15,449 nucleotides of DNA, taken from positions 1 to 15,449 of the forward strand of contig CAKQWR010000027.1 of assembly GCA_934279105.1 (NCBI GenBank), given 5' to 3'. The notes under the pieces were generated by a model. The model did no database searches, was not told where the DNA came from, and saw only the letters and a list, made by a program, of their open reading frames with translations. The position numbers were made by a program, and so were the translations under genes. How positions within the stretch are numbered: the stretch's first letter is position 1; each line of letters opens with the position of its first letter. Of this stretch, positions 1 through 6,005 are shown one piece after another. This DNA is from an uncultured Oribacterium sp. (GTDB lineage: Bacteria > Bacillota > Clostridia > Lachnospirales > Lachnospiraceae).

Positions 1-16
1 GGCATAGGCTGAGATA

Positions 17-49
17 TAAAAAGGACGCCAGCTGAAACTGACGTCCCTT
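17..49 (-). terminator. Intrinsic terminator of the rubredoxin gene
   Basis: A 9-bp stem (23-31 with 38-46, one G-T wobble) has a 6-nt loop. Read on the minus strand it is followed at once by CCTTTTTATAT, a proper T-run. It lies about 40 nt after the rubredoxin stop codon, where a rho-independent terminator would be expected. Confidence 0.8.
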
Positions 50-88
50 CGTTTATGTAAATCGATTGTAGTTATCGGCCTTCCAGAT

Positions 89-247
89 TTATGCCTCCGG
101 AGAGAACTGGTCCTTGCCAACTGAGCACATCGGGCACTCGAAATCAGCCGGAACATCCTCCCACTTCGTGCCAGGTGCGATACCACCCTCTGGATATCCC
201 TGCTCCTCATCATACTCCCAACCGCAAACATCACATACGTACTTCAT
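89..247 (-). CDS. Rubredoxin, 52 aa
   Basis: This is a small cytoplasmic iron protein that carries single electrons, in anaerobes often to rubrerythrin or other oxygen- and peroxide-reducing enzymes. The translation begins MKYVCDVCGW and ends CPMCSVGKDQFSPEA. It shows the two Cys-X2-Cys loops (CDVCG near residues 5-9 and CPMC near 39-42) that hold one Fe in a Cys4 site, the conserved Y-D after the first loop, and the usual GKDQF motif. Length is exactly typical. A strong AGGAGG ribosome site sits 7-8 nt before the ATG. It lies 131 nt downstream of perR on the same strand and ends at its own terminator, so it may be cotranscribed with perR or use a weak promoter in the gap (a TATAAT-like -10 is complementary to 292-297). 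The linkage suggests a role in the peroxide or oxygen stress response. Confidence 0.95.
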   Translation of the reverse strand: MKYVCDVCGWEYDEEQGYPEGGIAPGTKWEDVPADFECPMCSVGKDQFSPEA

Positions 248-330
248 ATTATTTCCTCCTGATTTTCTGATCTTTCAATCTACATTACCTGATTATAAAC
301 GCATCGGTCGAATGCTATTCGCCCTGCACC

Positions 331-376
331 GGCAGCTGCGTCTCGTTTTAGCGCTCGTCTTTTCAGATAAGCTGCC
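331..376. repeat. Inverted repeat between perR and rubredoxin
   Basis: Perfect 7-bp arms GGCAGCT (331-337) and AGCTGCC (370-376) enclose 32 nt, starting just after the perR stop codon. No T-run follows on the minus strand, so it does not look like an intrinsic terminator. It could be an mRNA processing or stability element in a perR-rubredoxin transcript, or chance. Confidence 0.35.
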
Positions 377-378
377 TG

Positions 379-783
379 TTACACTTCGTTCTCTACCGTG
401 TCCTGCATCTGGCAGGTCGGGCAGATCGCTTTAAACAGAATATCGTAACTCAGGAACTGCATCCCATGCGGATCGCGGATTTGCTTCATGATTTCCGGAA
501 TCTCGTCCATGTCTACATCAAACACCTCACCGCAGCGAACACAGCGAACATGATAGTGATTTCGCAGTGTGAAATCGAAGCGATCCGGCCCATTCGGAAC
601 CTCAACGCGACGGATACTGCCTTCCTCCGAGAGGATGCCGAGATTTCTGTAGACCGTTCCCTTACCGATGCCAGGGTGATCCCTTTTGACGTATTCATAA
701 ACCTCATCGGCTGTCACATGACGCTTCATCGTCAAAACAGCTCTTCGAACGAGGTCCTTCTGCACGGTGTTTCTTCTCTCCAT
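379..783 (-). CDS. perR: Fur-family peroxide-sensing repressor (PerR type), 134 aa
   Basis: Cytoplasmic DNA-binding repressor of the Fur family. An N-terminal winged helix (about residues 8-65, including GTVYRNLGIL) is followed by a C-terminal dimerisation domain with two Cys-X2-Cys pairs, C81/C84 and C121/C124, that form the structural zinc site. The regulatory metal ligands of Bacillus PerR (H37, D85, H91, H93, D104) align at the same spacing with H22, D70, H76, H78 and D89. The Asp at the last position is typical of PerR, where Fur has Glu. In PerR, iron-bound ligand histidines are oxidised by H2O2, releasing the repressor from DNA. The protein lacks about 15 N-terminal residues compared with the Bacillus protein. 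The ATG is preceded by GGAGG 5-6 nt upstream. The gene has its own promoter with an overlapping palindrome, consistent with autoregulation, and rubredoxin lies downstream. A Fur or Zur role is less likely. Confidence 0.88.
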   Translation of the reverse strand: MERRNTVQKDLVRRAVLTMKRHVTADEVYEYVKRDHPGIGKGTVYRNLGILSEEGSIRRVEVPNGPDRFDFTLRNHYHVRCVRCGEVFDVDMDEIPEIMKQIRDPHGMQFLSYDILFKAICPTCQMQDTVENEV

Positions 784-801
784 GTTGCCTCCGTCAATTC
801 T

Positions 802-822
802 TATTAGGATTAATTCCTAATA
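802..822. promoter_or_regulatory. Palindromic operator at the perR promoter (Per/Fur-box-like)
   Basis: Perfect 8-bp arms TATTAGGA and TCCTAATA flank a 5-nt AT spacer. The palindrome starts 3 nt downstream of the perR -10 element and covers the expected transcription start, so a dimer bound here would block initiation. Size and AT-rich symmetry resemble Fur-superfamily boxes, but it is not an exact match to the Bacillus PerR box. Autoregulation by PerR is inferred. Confidence 0.65.
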
Positions 823-824
823 GC

Positions 825-853
825 ACTATACACCACTACATACGATATGTCAA
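825..853 (-). promoter_or_regulatory. Sigma-A type promoter of perR
   Basis: On the minus strand a perfect -35 TTGACA (complement of 848-853), exactly 17 nt of spacer, and -10 TATAGT (complement of 825-830). The predicted start at about 818 falls inside the adjacent palindrome. Confidence 0.8.
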
Positions 854-870
854 CAAATTTACATACGACT

Positions 871-962
871 CATAAATCGCATTTGCATGGGGCCTCGTAT
901 TGACATGGAATTCATAAATCATATTTGCATGAGGTCTCATATTGACATGGAATTCATAAATC
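871..962. repeat. Tandem 42-nt direct repeat, two copies plus 8 nt
   Basis: Units at 871-912 and 913-954 differ at only a few positions and begin with CATAAATC; the first 8 nt recur at 955-962. Each unit contains TTGACATGGAATT. Because 42 is a multiple of 3, the repeat creates a spurious repetitive peptide on the minus strand. It lies directly upstream of the perR promoter. Confidence 0.85.
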
Positions 963-1212
963 AGAGTAGTTTCAAAATACAGCATTACCTCAAACATACA
1001 AAACGAATAGTTCCACGATTTCAGCATTGCCGGTGTTGACAATCCAGACGAATTCAGAAAATCGACATTGCTGATTTGTAATGTTGATTTTCTAATCCAC
1101 CTCATTTTGTGATAAAATCACGAAAACATGCAATGCTGTTTTCCAGAATTCAATTCATCTGCCAACGTCAGTAATGCTGTTTTCCGGGATTCACCGAATC
1201 TGCGAATAGAAT
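955..1212. repeat. Degenerate continuation of the ~41-42 nt repeat array
   Basis: No gene is seen here. Related words recur at 41-42 nt spacing: CAGCATT at 980 and 1022, CATTGC at 1025 and 1066, and AATGCTGTTTTCC at 1132 and 1173 (those two units share about 26 of 32 positions). A GAATTCAnnnnATC-like motif appears near 908, 950, 1050, 1146, 1189 and 1209. Positions 1057-1069 and 1080-1092 form a 13-bp stem with one G-T wobble and a 10-nt loop. The array ends at the Nudix stop codon. It looks like old tandem repeats; function unknown. Confidence 0.55.
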
Positions 1213-1788
1213 TCAGTAATCCGTAATTTTCTTTTCCACAAGCTTATCCGCTTCGTAGCGGAGCTTAATAGAGAAAAAGCGCTCATCGCCAGAAAGAAGT
1301 CTCTCCAGAAAGACGCGGTCGCCTTCCCAGGTCGGAAGTGCAAGGACCTTCGATTTATCCACCCACTGAAGTGTTCCTTCACTGCACTCGAGCAGTTTCG
1401 TATTCGAAGCTTCGGACGGGTGCTTGTCCACAGCACCGCTCGAAGATGTCGGCGCTGCCGTCTCTGACTTATCCACCCAGGCAAGCTCGCCTTCATCACT
1501 TTCGATCAGCTCGCCGTTGAAGGCATCCGCGGTAAATACGCACATAAGTTCCGGTTCGCAGGCATCGCTCAGGAAGGTCACGAGGCCATGGAGGCGGTAG
1601 GCGGTCAGCGTCAGCCCCGTCTCCTCCTTCACTTCACGTAGCAGACACTCCTCCGGCGTCTCACCGTTTTCCACATGTCCTCCGACACCGATCCACTTTC
1701 CGGCATTGATGTCATGGTGCTTTTTCACCCGGTGAAGCATCAGGTACTTCCCATCTTTTTCGATATAACACAGTGTCGTCATCTTCAT
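1213..1788 (-). CDS. Nudix hydrolase (MutT/8-oxo-dGTP diphosphatase-like) with internal duplication, 191 aa
   Basis: Cytoplasmic pyrophosphohydrolase of the Nudix superfamily. The Nudix box is complete: G37-x5-E43-x7-REVKEETGL (51-59), whose glutamates bind Mg2+. The N-terminus (MTTLCYIEKDGKYLMLHR) and the W32-I-G-V-G-G turn resemble the MutT-like proteins of Firmicutes annotated as 8-oxo-dGTP diphosphatases; the true substrate cannot be read from sequence. Unusually, the segment LIESDEGELAWVDKSE (94-109) recurs at 132-147 as LLECSEGTLQWVDKSK, an offset of 38 residues. Only the second copy continues into the family's usual LPTWEGD. This makes the protein about 38 residues longer than its relatives, with a low-complexity Ser/Ala linker (110-130). 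The first ATG is used; the nearest GGAG lies about 13 nt upstream, so the ribosome site is weak. Confidence 0.85.
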   Translation of the reverse strand: MKMTTLCYIEKDGKYLMLHRVKKHHDINAGKWIGVGGHVENGETPEECLLREVKEETGLTLTAYRLHGLVTFLSDACEPELMCVFTADAFNGELIESDEGELAWVDKSETAAPTSSSGAVDKHPSEASNTKLLECSEGTLQWVDKSKVLALPTWEGDRVFLERLLSGDERFFSIKLRYEADKLVEKKITDY

Positions 1789-1828
1789 CGTGCTTTTTCA
1801 TCTCCATTTGTATTTCAATTTTTATTTC

Positions 1829-1859
1829 AAAATCAGGGAGTCAGCATCCTGACTCCCTG
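1829..1859 (-). terminator. Terminator after the FMN hydroxyacid dehydrogenase gene
   Basis: A perfect 11-bp stem (1834-1844 with 1849-1859) has a 4-nt loop. On the minus strand it is followed by ATTTTGAAATAAAAA, a short T-run. It lies about 80 nt beyond the stop at 1941 and separates that gene from the Nudix gene. Confidence 0.7.
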
Positions 1860-1864
1860 CGCTA

Positions 1865-1935
1865 TCCACATGCTCTATGCCGTTGCACACTATCTACATG
1901 TTCTATGCTATTTTACACTCTCCACATGTTCTATG
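1865..1935. repeat. Three 28-nt-spaced direct repeats
   Basis: The 15-mers TCCACATGCTCTATG (1865), TCTACATGTTCTATG (1893) and TCCACATGTTCTATG (1921) recur at exactly 28-nt intervals with partly similar spacers. They fill the gap between the dehydrogenase stop codon and its terminator, so on the minus strand they lie in the 3' untranslated mRNA. Confidence 0.75.
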
Positions 1936-1940
1936 GAGTT

Positions 1941-2966
1941 TCAAACCCGCACGCAGTCTCTCGTAATCTCCGCGAGCGTGCTCACGCCACACATTTCCAT
2001 GGTGTCCTTCAGCTCGCTGCCGATCTTCTGGATGTACGCCTCGACGCCCTCCTGCGCACCGCCATAGACAGCGGTTACGAATGGGCGGGCAATGATAACG
2101 GCGTCAGCGCCGAGTGCCAGGGCCTTAAATACATCGGCACCGGAGCGGATACCACCATCAACGAAAATCTTCATATCACTGCCGTTTGCACGAACAGCCT
2201 TCACGATATCCTCGAGCACCTCGGCCGTCGCCGGACACTGGTCGAGCACACGTCCGCCGTGATTCGAAACCACGATGGCAGCCGCACCGGCCTCCTGTGC
2301 CTTCAGCGCGCCCTTCACGGTCATGATACCCTTCACGATGAACGGAACCCCTGCTGCCTCCACGATTTCATGCAGCTCTTCCACCGACTTACTGCCGGCT
2401 GGCGGTGTCAGATTCTTCAGGAATGGAAGACCTGCCGCATCGACATCCATCGCCACGGCGAAAGCATTGGCATCCTTTACAAGCGCCATCTTCTCACGTA
2501 CCGTCTCGATATTCCACGGCTTCACGGTCGGAATTCCAAGACCGCCGGCCTTCTTCACCGCTGCGGTCGCCGCCACCATAACCTCCGGATTTGTACCGTC
2601 ACCGGTGAACGCCGCGATACCATGCTCCGCACACGCCGACACCAGAATGTCGTTGTAGGAAATATCGTTCAGTGCATCACCGTAGTGCAGATTCACCGCA
2701 CCGACCGGACCTGCGAAAAACGGATACTGGAAGGTCTTCCCGAACAGCTCGAGGGAGGTATCCACCGGACGTTTCTCTACCAGGGTATCCATCTGGAGAC
2801 GAATCTCCTTCCACTTATCATAGTTGCGAATCGCCGTGTCGCCGACGCCCTTCGCGCCCGGTCCCGGAATCTGATTCCGGCACGCACGACCGTTACACTC
2901 CGGACATGCCTTACAGTACTTCCCGATACGAGTTCTCGCCTGCTCTATACACTCTGAAAAATTCAT
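1941..2966 (-). CDS. FMN-dependent alpha-hydroxy-acid dehydrogenase/oxidase family protein, 341 aa
   Basis: TIM-barrel flavoenzyme of the lactate/glycolate oxidase family, which oxidises 2-hydroxy acids to 2-oxo acids. Visible family residues: K212 (FIVKGI), the SNHGGRVLDQ motif with candidate catalytic base H236 and substrate-binding R239, and the FMN phosphate site VDGGIRSGADVFKAL (269-283) with AR at 293-294. About 340 residues fits the family. The N-terminus carries a cysteine cluster, C18-x2-C21-x2-C24-x4-C29 (plus C6), which the classical oxygen-using oxidases lack. It suggests an anaerobe-type dehydrogenase that may bind a metal or Fe-S centre and pass electrons elsewhere than to O2; this is inference, and substrate is not determinable. 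The ATG has AGAGAGG about 8 nt upstream. The gene appears monocistronic, with its own promoter and terminator. Confidence 0.85.
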   Translation of the reverse strand: MNFSECIEQARTRIGKYCKACPECNGRACRNQIPGPGAKGVGDTAIRNYDKWKEIRLQMDTLVEKRPVDTSLELFGKTFQYPFFAGPVGAVNLHYGDALNDISYNDILVSACAEHGIAAFTGDGTNPEVMVAATAAVKKAGGLGIPTVKPWNIETVREKMALVKDANAFAVAMDVDAAGLPFLKNLTPPAGSKSVEELHEIVEAAGVPFIVKGIMTVKGALKAQEAGAAAIVVSNHGGRVLDQCPATAEVLEDIVKAVRANGSDMKIFVDGGIRSGADVFKALALGADAVIIARPFVTAVYGGAQEGVEAYIQKIGSELKDTMEMCGVSTLAEITRDCVRV

Positions 2967-3255
2967 ATCATGCCTCTCTTTCTTTACGCCATGTTATTCC
3001 ATTATACGACGTTTCACGCACGAAAAGAATTATTTTCGTATAGATGCTTCCTCTTTTTCTCACTCTTTCACTTGAATCCTTCCACATCCCGGTGCTATCC
3101 TATCTACGCTATGCATTCGCACTCGATTGATGCCTTATCTTTCGCTGCAATCCACCGCGAATCCACTATGTACTATGCCTGCCCAGCGCGAATTTCCTTC
3201 ATCGAAATCATCACACTCCGCAGCAAACTCATCTTATAATTAAGAAGGATCCACC
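2967..3255. promoter_or_regulatory. Divergent intergenic region with -10 box and inverted repeat
   Basis: For the leftward gene a perfect TATAAT lies complementary to 3001-3006, about 35 nt before its ATG; the -35 region is poor. An inverted repeat ACGAAAA (3020-3026)/TTTTCGT (3033-3039) covers that -35 region and could be an operator. For the rightward MATE gene I see only the ribosome site (AGAAGGA just before 3256), with no convincing promoter. No gene is visible. Confidence 0.45.
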
Positions 3256-4587
3256 ATGTCACTCACCACAAAAGACGAATACCTCATCACGGATGCGCCG
3301 CTTCGTGCGCTCACGATTTTCGCGCTGCCGATGATTCTCGGCAGCTTTTTCCAGCAGGTCTACAACATGGCCGACTCGATCATCGTCGGTCAGTACGTCG
3401 GCTCTGCCGCACTGGCGGCGGTCGGTGCCTGTGCCGCACTGACGAACGTCTTCATCTGCATCGCGCTCGGCGGTGGTATCGGTGCCGGCGTGCTCGTGAG
3501 CCGTGCATTCGGCGCGCGTAACTATGAGCGCATGAAAACGATCGTGTCGACCTCACTCATCAGCTTTCTGGTCCTCAGCCTCGTCCTCGGTGGCCTCGGC
3601 TTCGTGCTCTCCCGCCCGATGATGCGTCTGCTCCAGACCCCGGCCGACATCCTCGACACGGCGACGCTCTACCTCCGCGTGTACTTCCTCGGCTTCCCGT
3701 TCCTGTTCATGTACAACATCCTGTCGAACATGTTCACCTCGATCGGTGAATCGCGCATCCCGCTCGCACTCCTCATCTTCTCGTCCGTGCTGAATATCTT
3801 CATGGACCTCTGGATGGTGGCGAGCCTCGGCATGGGCGTCTTCGGCGCCGCCCTCGCAACACTCTTTTCACAGGGCATCTCCGCCGTCTTCTCACTCCTG
3901 ATCTTCCTGCGCCGGATGCGCCGCTATCCGGGCCGCTTCGTCTGGTTCGACCAGCAGGCGCTTCGGTCAATGCTGGAGATCGCGGTGCCTTCGGTCCTCC
4001 AGCAGTCCACGGTCTCGATCGGTATGATGATCGTCCAGGCCGTCGTGAACCCATTCGGCACCCAGGCACTCGCCGGATATTCTGCGACCATGCGCGTAGA
4101 AAACGTGTTCTCGCTGATGTTTGTATCAATCGGCAATGCTGTCTCCCCGTACGTTTCACAGAACCTGGGCGCGAAGAAAACCGATCGTATCCGAAAAGGC
4201 TACCGCGCCGCCCTGCTGCTTGATGTCTGCTTCGCCGTCCTCGCCTTCGTCGTAATCGAAACACTGCATACACAGATTTCCGCCCTCTTCTTAGGAAAAG
4301 ACGGCACCGCCCTCGCCTATGAAGTCTCCGCTGGCTACATGAAGTGGCTCGGCTACTTCTTCATCTTCATGGGCATCAAAATGGCTACCGACGGTGTGCT
4401 CCGTGGCCTCGGCATCATGAAGCCGTTCCTCATCGCAAACATGGTGAACCTCGCTATCCGTATGTCCGTCGCCCTCATCTTCGCCCCACGCTACGGTATC
4501 GCCTTCGTCTGGCTCGCCGTCCCAGCCGGCTGGTTCGCAAACTTCCTGATCTCCTACGCTGCACTTCGAAAGAACTGGCCAGCTTAA
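3256..4587 (+). CDS. MATE-family multidrug/Na+ (or H+) antiporter, 443 aa
   Basis: Inner-membrane efflux protein of the MATE (MatE) superfamily, expected to exchange cations for organic cations or drugs. The length and a hydrophobic pattern consistent with 12 membrane helices in two halves fit. The N-terminus shows the hallmark opening of the family: PLRALTIFALPMILGSFFQQ, then VYNMADSIIVGQYVG. The second half restarts near IAVPSVLQQSTVSIGMMIVQ (about 240-259) in the same style. ATG is preceded by AGAAGGA about 8 nt upstream. It is a single plus-strand gene between two minus-strand units and ends at a hairpin shared with the convergent permease gene. Codon use is strikingly GC-rich compared with the restriction genes further right. 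The transported compound cannot be predicted. Confidence 0.93.
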   Translation: MSLTTKDEYLITDAPLRALTIFALPMILGSFFQQVYNMADSIIVGQYVGSAALAAVGACAALTNVFICIALGGGIGAGVLVSRAFGARNYERMKTIVSTSLISFLVLSLVLGGLGFVLSRPMMRLLQTPADILDTATLYLRVYFLGFPFLFMYNILSNMFTSIGESRIPLALLIFSSVLNIFMDLWMVASLGMGVFGAALATLFSQGISAVFSLLIFLRRMRRYPGRFVWFDQQALRSMLEIAVPSVLQQSTVSIGMMIVQAVVNPFGTQALAGYSATMRVENVFSLMFVSIGNAVSPYVSQNLGAKKTDRIRKGYRAALLLDVCFAVLAFVVIETLHTQISALFLGKDGTALAYEVSAGYMKWLGYFFIFMGIKMATDGVLRGLGIMKPFLIANMVNLAIRMSVALIFAPRYGIAFVWLAVPAGWFANFLISYAALRKNWPA

Positions 4588-4596
4588 GTTTTCATG

Positions 4597-4640
4597 AAAA
4601 GGAGGGCCATGGGAACGAATCCCATGGCCCTCCTTCGCTA
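4597..4640. terminator. Bidirectional terminator between MATE and permease genes
   Basis: A perfect 13-bp stem GGAGGGCCATGGG (4601-4613)/CCCATGGCCCTCC (4621-4633) has a 7-nt loop, placed between two converging genes. T-runs are modest: TTTTCATG on the minus side and TTCGCTATGTTT on the plus side. It probably ends both transcripts, more efficiently the minus one. Confidence 0.8.
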
Positions 4641-4664
4641 TGTTTCTACTACTTATCTTCTACC

Positions 4665-6005
4665 TTAGTGAACAAATACGAGACTTAAGATAAATACGAC
4701 GGTTAATGCCGTGATCGACTGCAGTACACTGATGATCGGAATCGTCTTGTATGCAACCGAGGTATCCATATCGGATGTCGTTGCGGTTACCCAGAAGAAG
4801 TCATCGTTTCCGTGGAATACCATCATGCCACCGGCTGCACATGCGAGCATCGCGATGACACGTCCCATCGGGGAAGCGAAGCCAAGTACATCCAGAAGCG
4901 GTGTGATCATCGTCGCAGAGGTTACCATGGCGATCGTTGCGGAACCTACGCAGGTTCTGAAGATGAAGCCGATGATAAACGGAGCGAGGATGCCGATGGT
5001 CAGTCCGGAGAAGGAAGTCGTGATGATTTCCTGCAGCGGGGAAGCCTTTAATACACCGGAGAATGCACCGCCGGCACCGACGATCAGAACGATCTGTCCT
5101 GCTGTCTTCAAAGAATCAGCAAGTACACCATCGAAGCCCCACGCAAGCTTATCTTCCGGATGAATCTGATGATAACCTACAGCTGCAATCAGAAGACCTA
5201 CCATAAGTGCCACTGCCGGTGTTCCGAACAGATTGATCAAGTTCGCTGCTACGCCGGTAAGACCAGCCATACCACCGATGGTCTTAAGGAGCATAAGTGC
5301 GATCGGTCCGAGGATCGGAAGGAAGGACATCGTCGCGTTCGGAAGCTTGGACTCATCCACCGTCTCCTCCTCTTCGAGGCTCTTCGGGAGATAATAGTAC
5401 TTCTTTCCTGCCACAACGGCTGCGAAGTAACCTACCAGTGTAACCGGAATCGATACCAGTGCACCGAAGAGGATAACACTACCGAGGTCAGCATTGAGGA
5501 TACCCGCTACCGCCAGAGGACCTGGTGTAGGCGGAACGAACATGTGTGTTGCATGAAGACCCATACAGGTTGCAATCGCCATCGTGGTCATCGAAATCTT
5601 GGTATCCTTCGAAATACGCTTCGCAATCGGGCTCAGAAGGACGAATGCAGAGTCACAGAATACCGGGATGGAAACGAAATAACCGGTGATTGCCATACCG
5701 AGCGCCGCATGCTTCTTGCCGGTGAGCTTCAGGATCGTTCTCGCCATCGTCTCCGCTGCACCGGACTTCTCAAGAAGCGAACCGGTGACGGTTCCGAGTG
5801 CGATAACGAGACCGATATCGGCTACCGTTCCACCCATGCCGCTCGTAAATGCACCGAGCATCTCCTGCATGTCCATACCGGAAATGAGCGCGAAGGTGAC
5901 TGTCGTTGCAATCAAAGCGAAAAATGGATGAATTTTCAACTTAACGGTACATAATACCAGAACCAGGACTGCCAGAACCAGTCCGCCAATTACCATTGCA
6001 GTCAT
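4665..6005 (-). CDS. GntP-family permease, probable D-serine (DsdX-like) transporter, 446 aa
   Basis: Inner-membrane symporter of the GntP family, whose members import gluconate, related sugar acids or D-serine. The family motif HMFVPPTPGP lies at about 154-163, and the hydrophobic pattern is consistent with 12 or more membrane helices; length fits. Because it directly follows dsdA in one operon, D-serine uptake (as in E. coli DsdX) is the most likely role; this is from context, since the family does not reveal substrate alone. Start: the ATG at 6005 overlaps the dsdA stop by one base (TGATG), with GGAGGA 6 nt upstream inside the last dsdA codons. A GTG one codon earlier (6008) is the alternative. 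This arrangement implies translational coupling. Confidence 0.88.
   Translation of the reverse strand: MTAMVIGGLVLAVLVLVLCTVKLKIHPFFALIATTVTFALISGMDMQEMLGAFTSGMGGTVADIGLVIALGTVTGSLLEKSGAAETMARTILKLTGKKHAALGMAITGYFVSIPVFCDSAFVLLSPIAKRISKDTKISMTTMAIATCMGLHATHMFVPPTPGPLAVAGILNADLGSVILFGALVSIPVTLVGYFAAVVAGKKYYYLPKSLEEEETVDESKLPNATMSFLPILGPIALMLLKTIGGMAGLTGVAANLINLFGTPAVALMVGLLIAAVGYHQIHPEDKLAWGFDGVLADSLKTAGQIVLIVGAGGAFSGVLKASPLQEIITTSFSGLTIGILAPFIIGFIFRTCVGSATIAMVTSATMITPLLDVLGFASPMGRVIAMLACAAGGMMVFHGNDDFFWVTATTSDMDTSVAYKTIPIISVLQSITALTVVFILSLVFVH

Noticed and set aside
871..962. Possible CRISPR array
   Set aside because: The 42-nt units are contiguous with no unique spacers, and no cas genes are present.
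836..1105. Minus-strand 89-codon ORF with a repeated peptide (YEFHVNTRPHAN)
   Set aside because: The repeat is simply the 42-nt DNA repeat read in frame; it has no ribosome site and overlaps the perR promoter.
1773..2957. 394-codon plus-strand open frame opposite the FMN dehydrogenase
   Set aside because: Its translation is rich in His, Arg and Cys with no domain pattern, and it mirrors a convincing minus-strand gene with a ribosome site and family motifs.
3235..3240. TATAAT as the -10 box of the MATE gene
   Set aside because: Transcription would start within or after the ribosome site, and there is no -35; probably chance.
3800..4273. 157-codon minus-strand ORF within the MATE gene
   Set aside because: Arg-rich shadow frame of GC-rich coding DNA.
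5160..5954. 264-codon plus-strand open frame opposite the GntP permease
   Set aside because: Low-credibility composition (many Cys, Arg, His) and antisense to a clear membrane transporter; no ribosome site.
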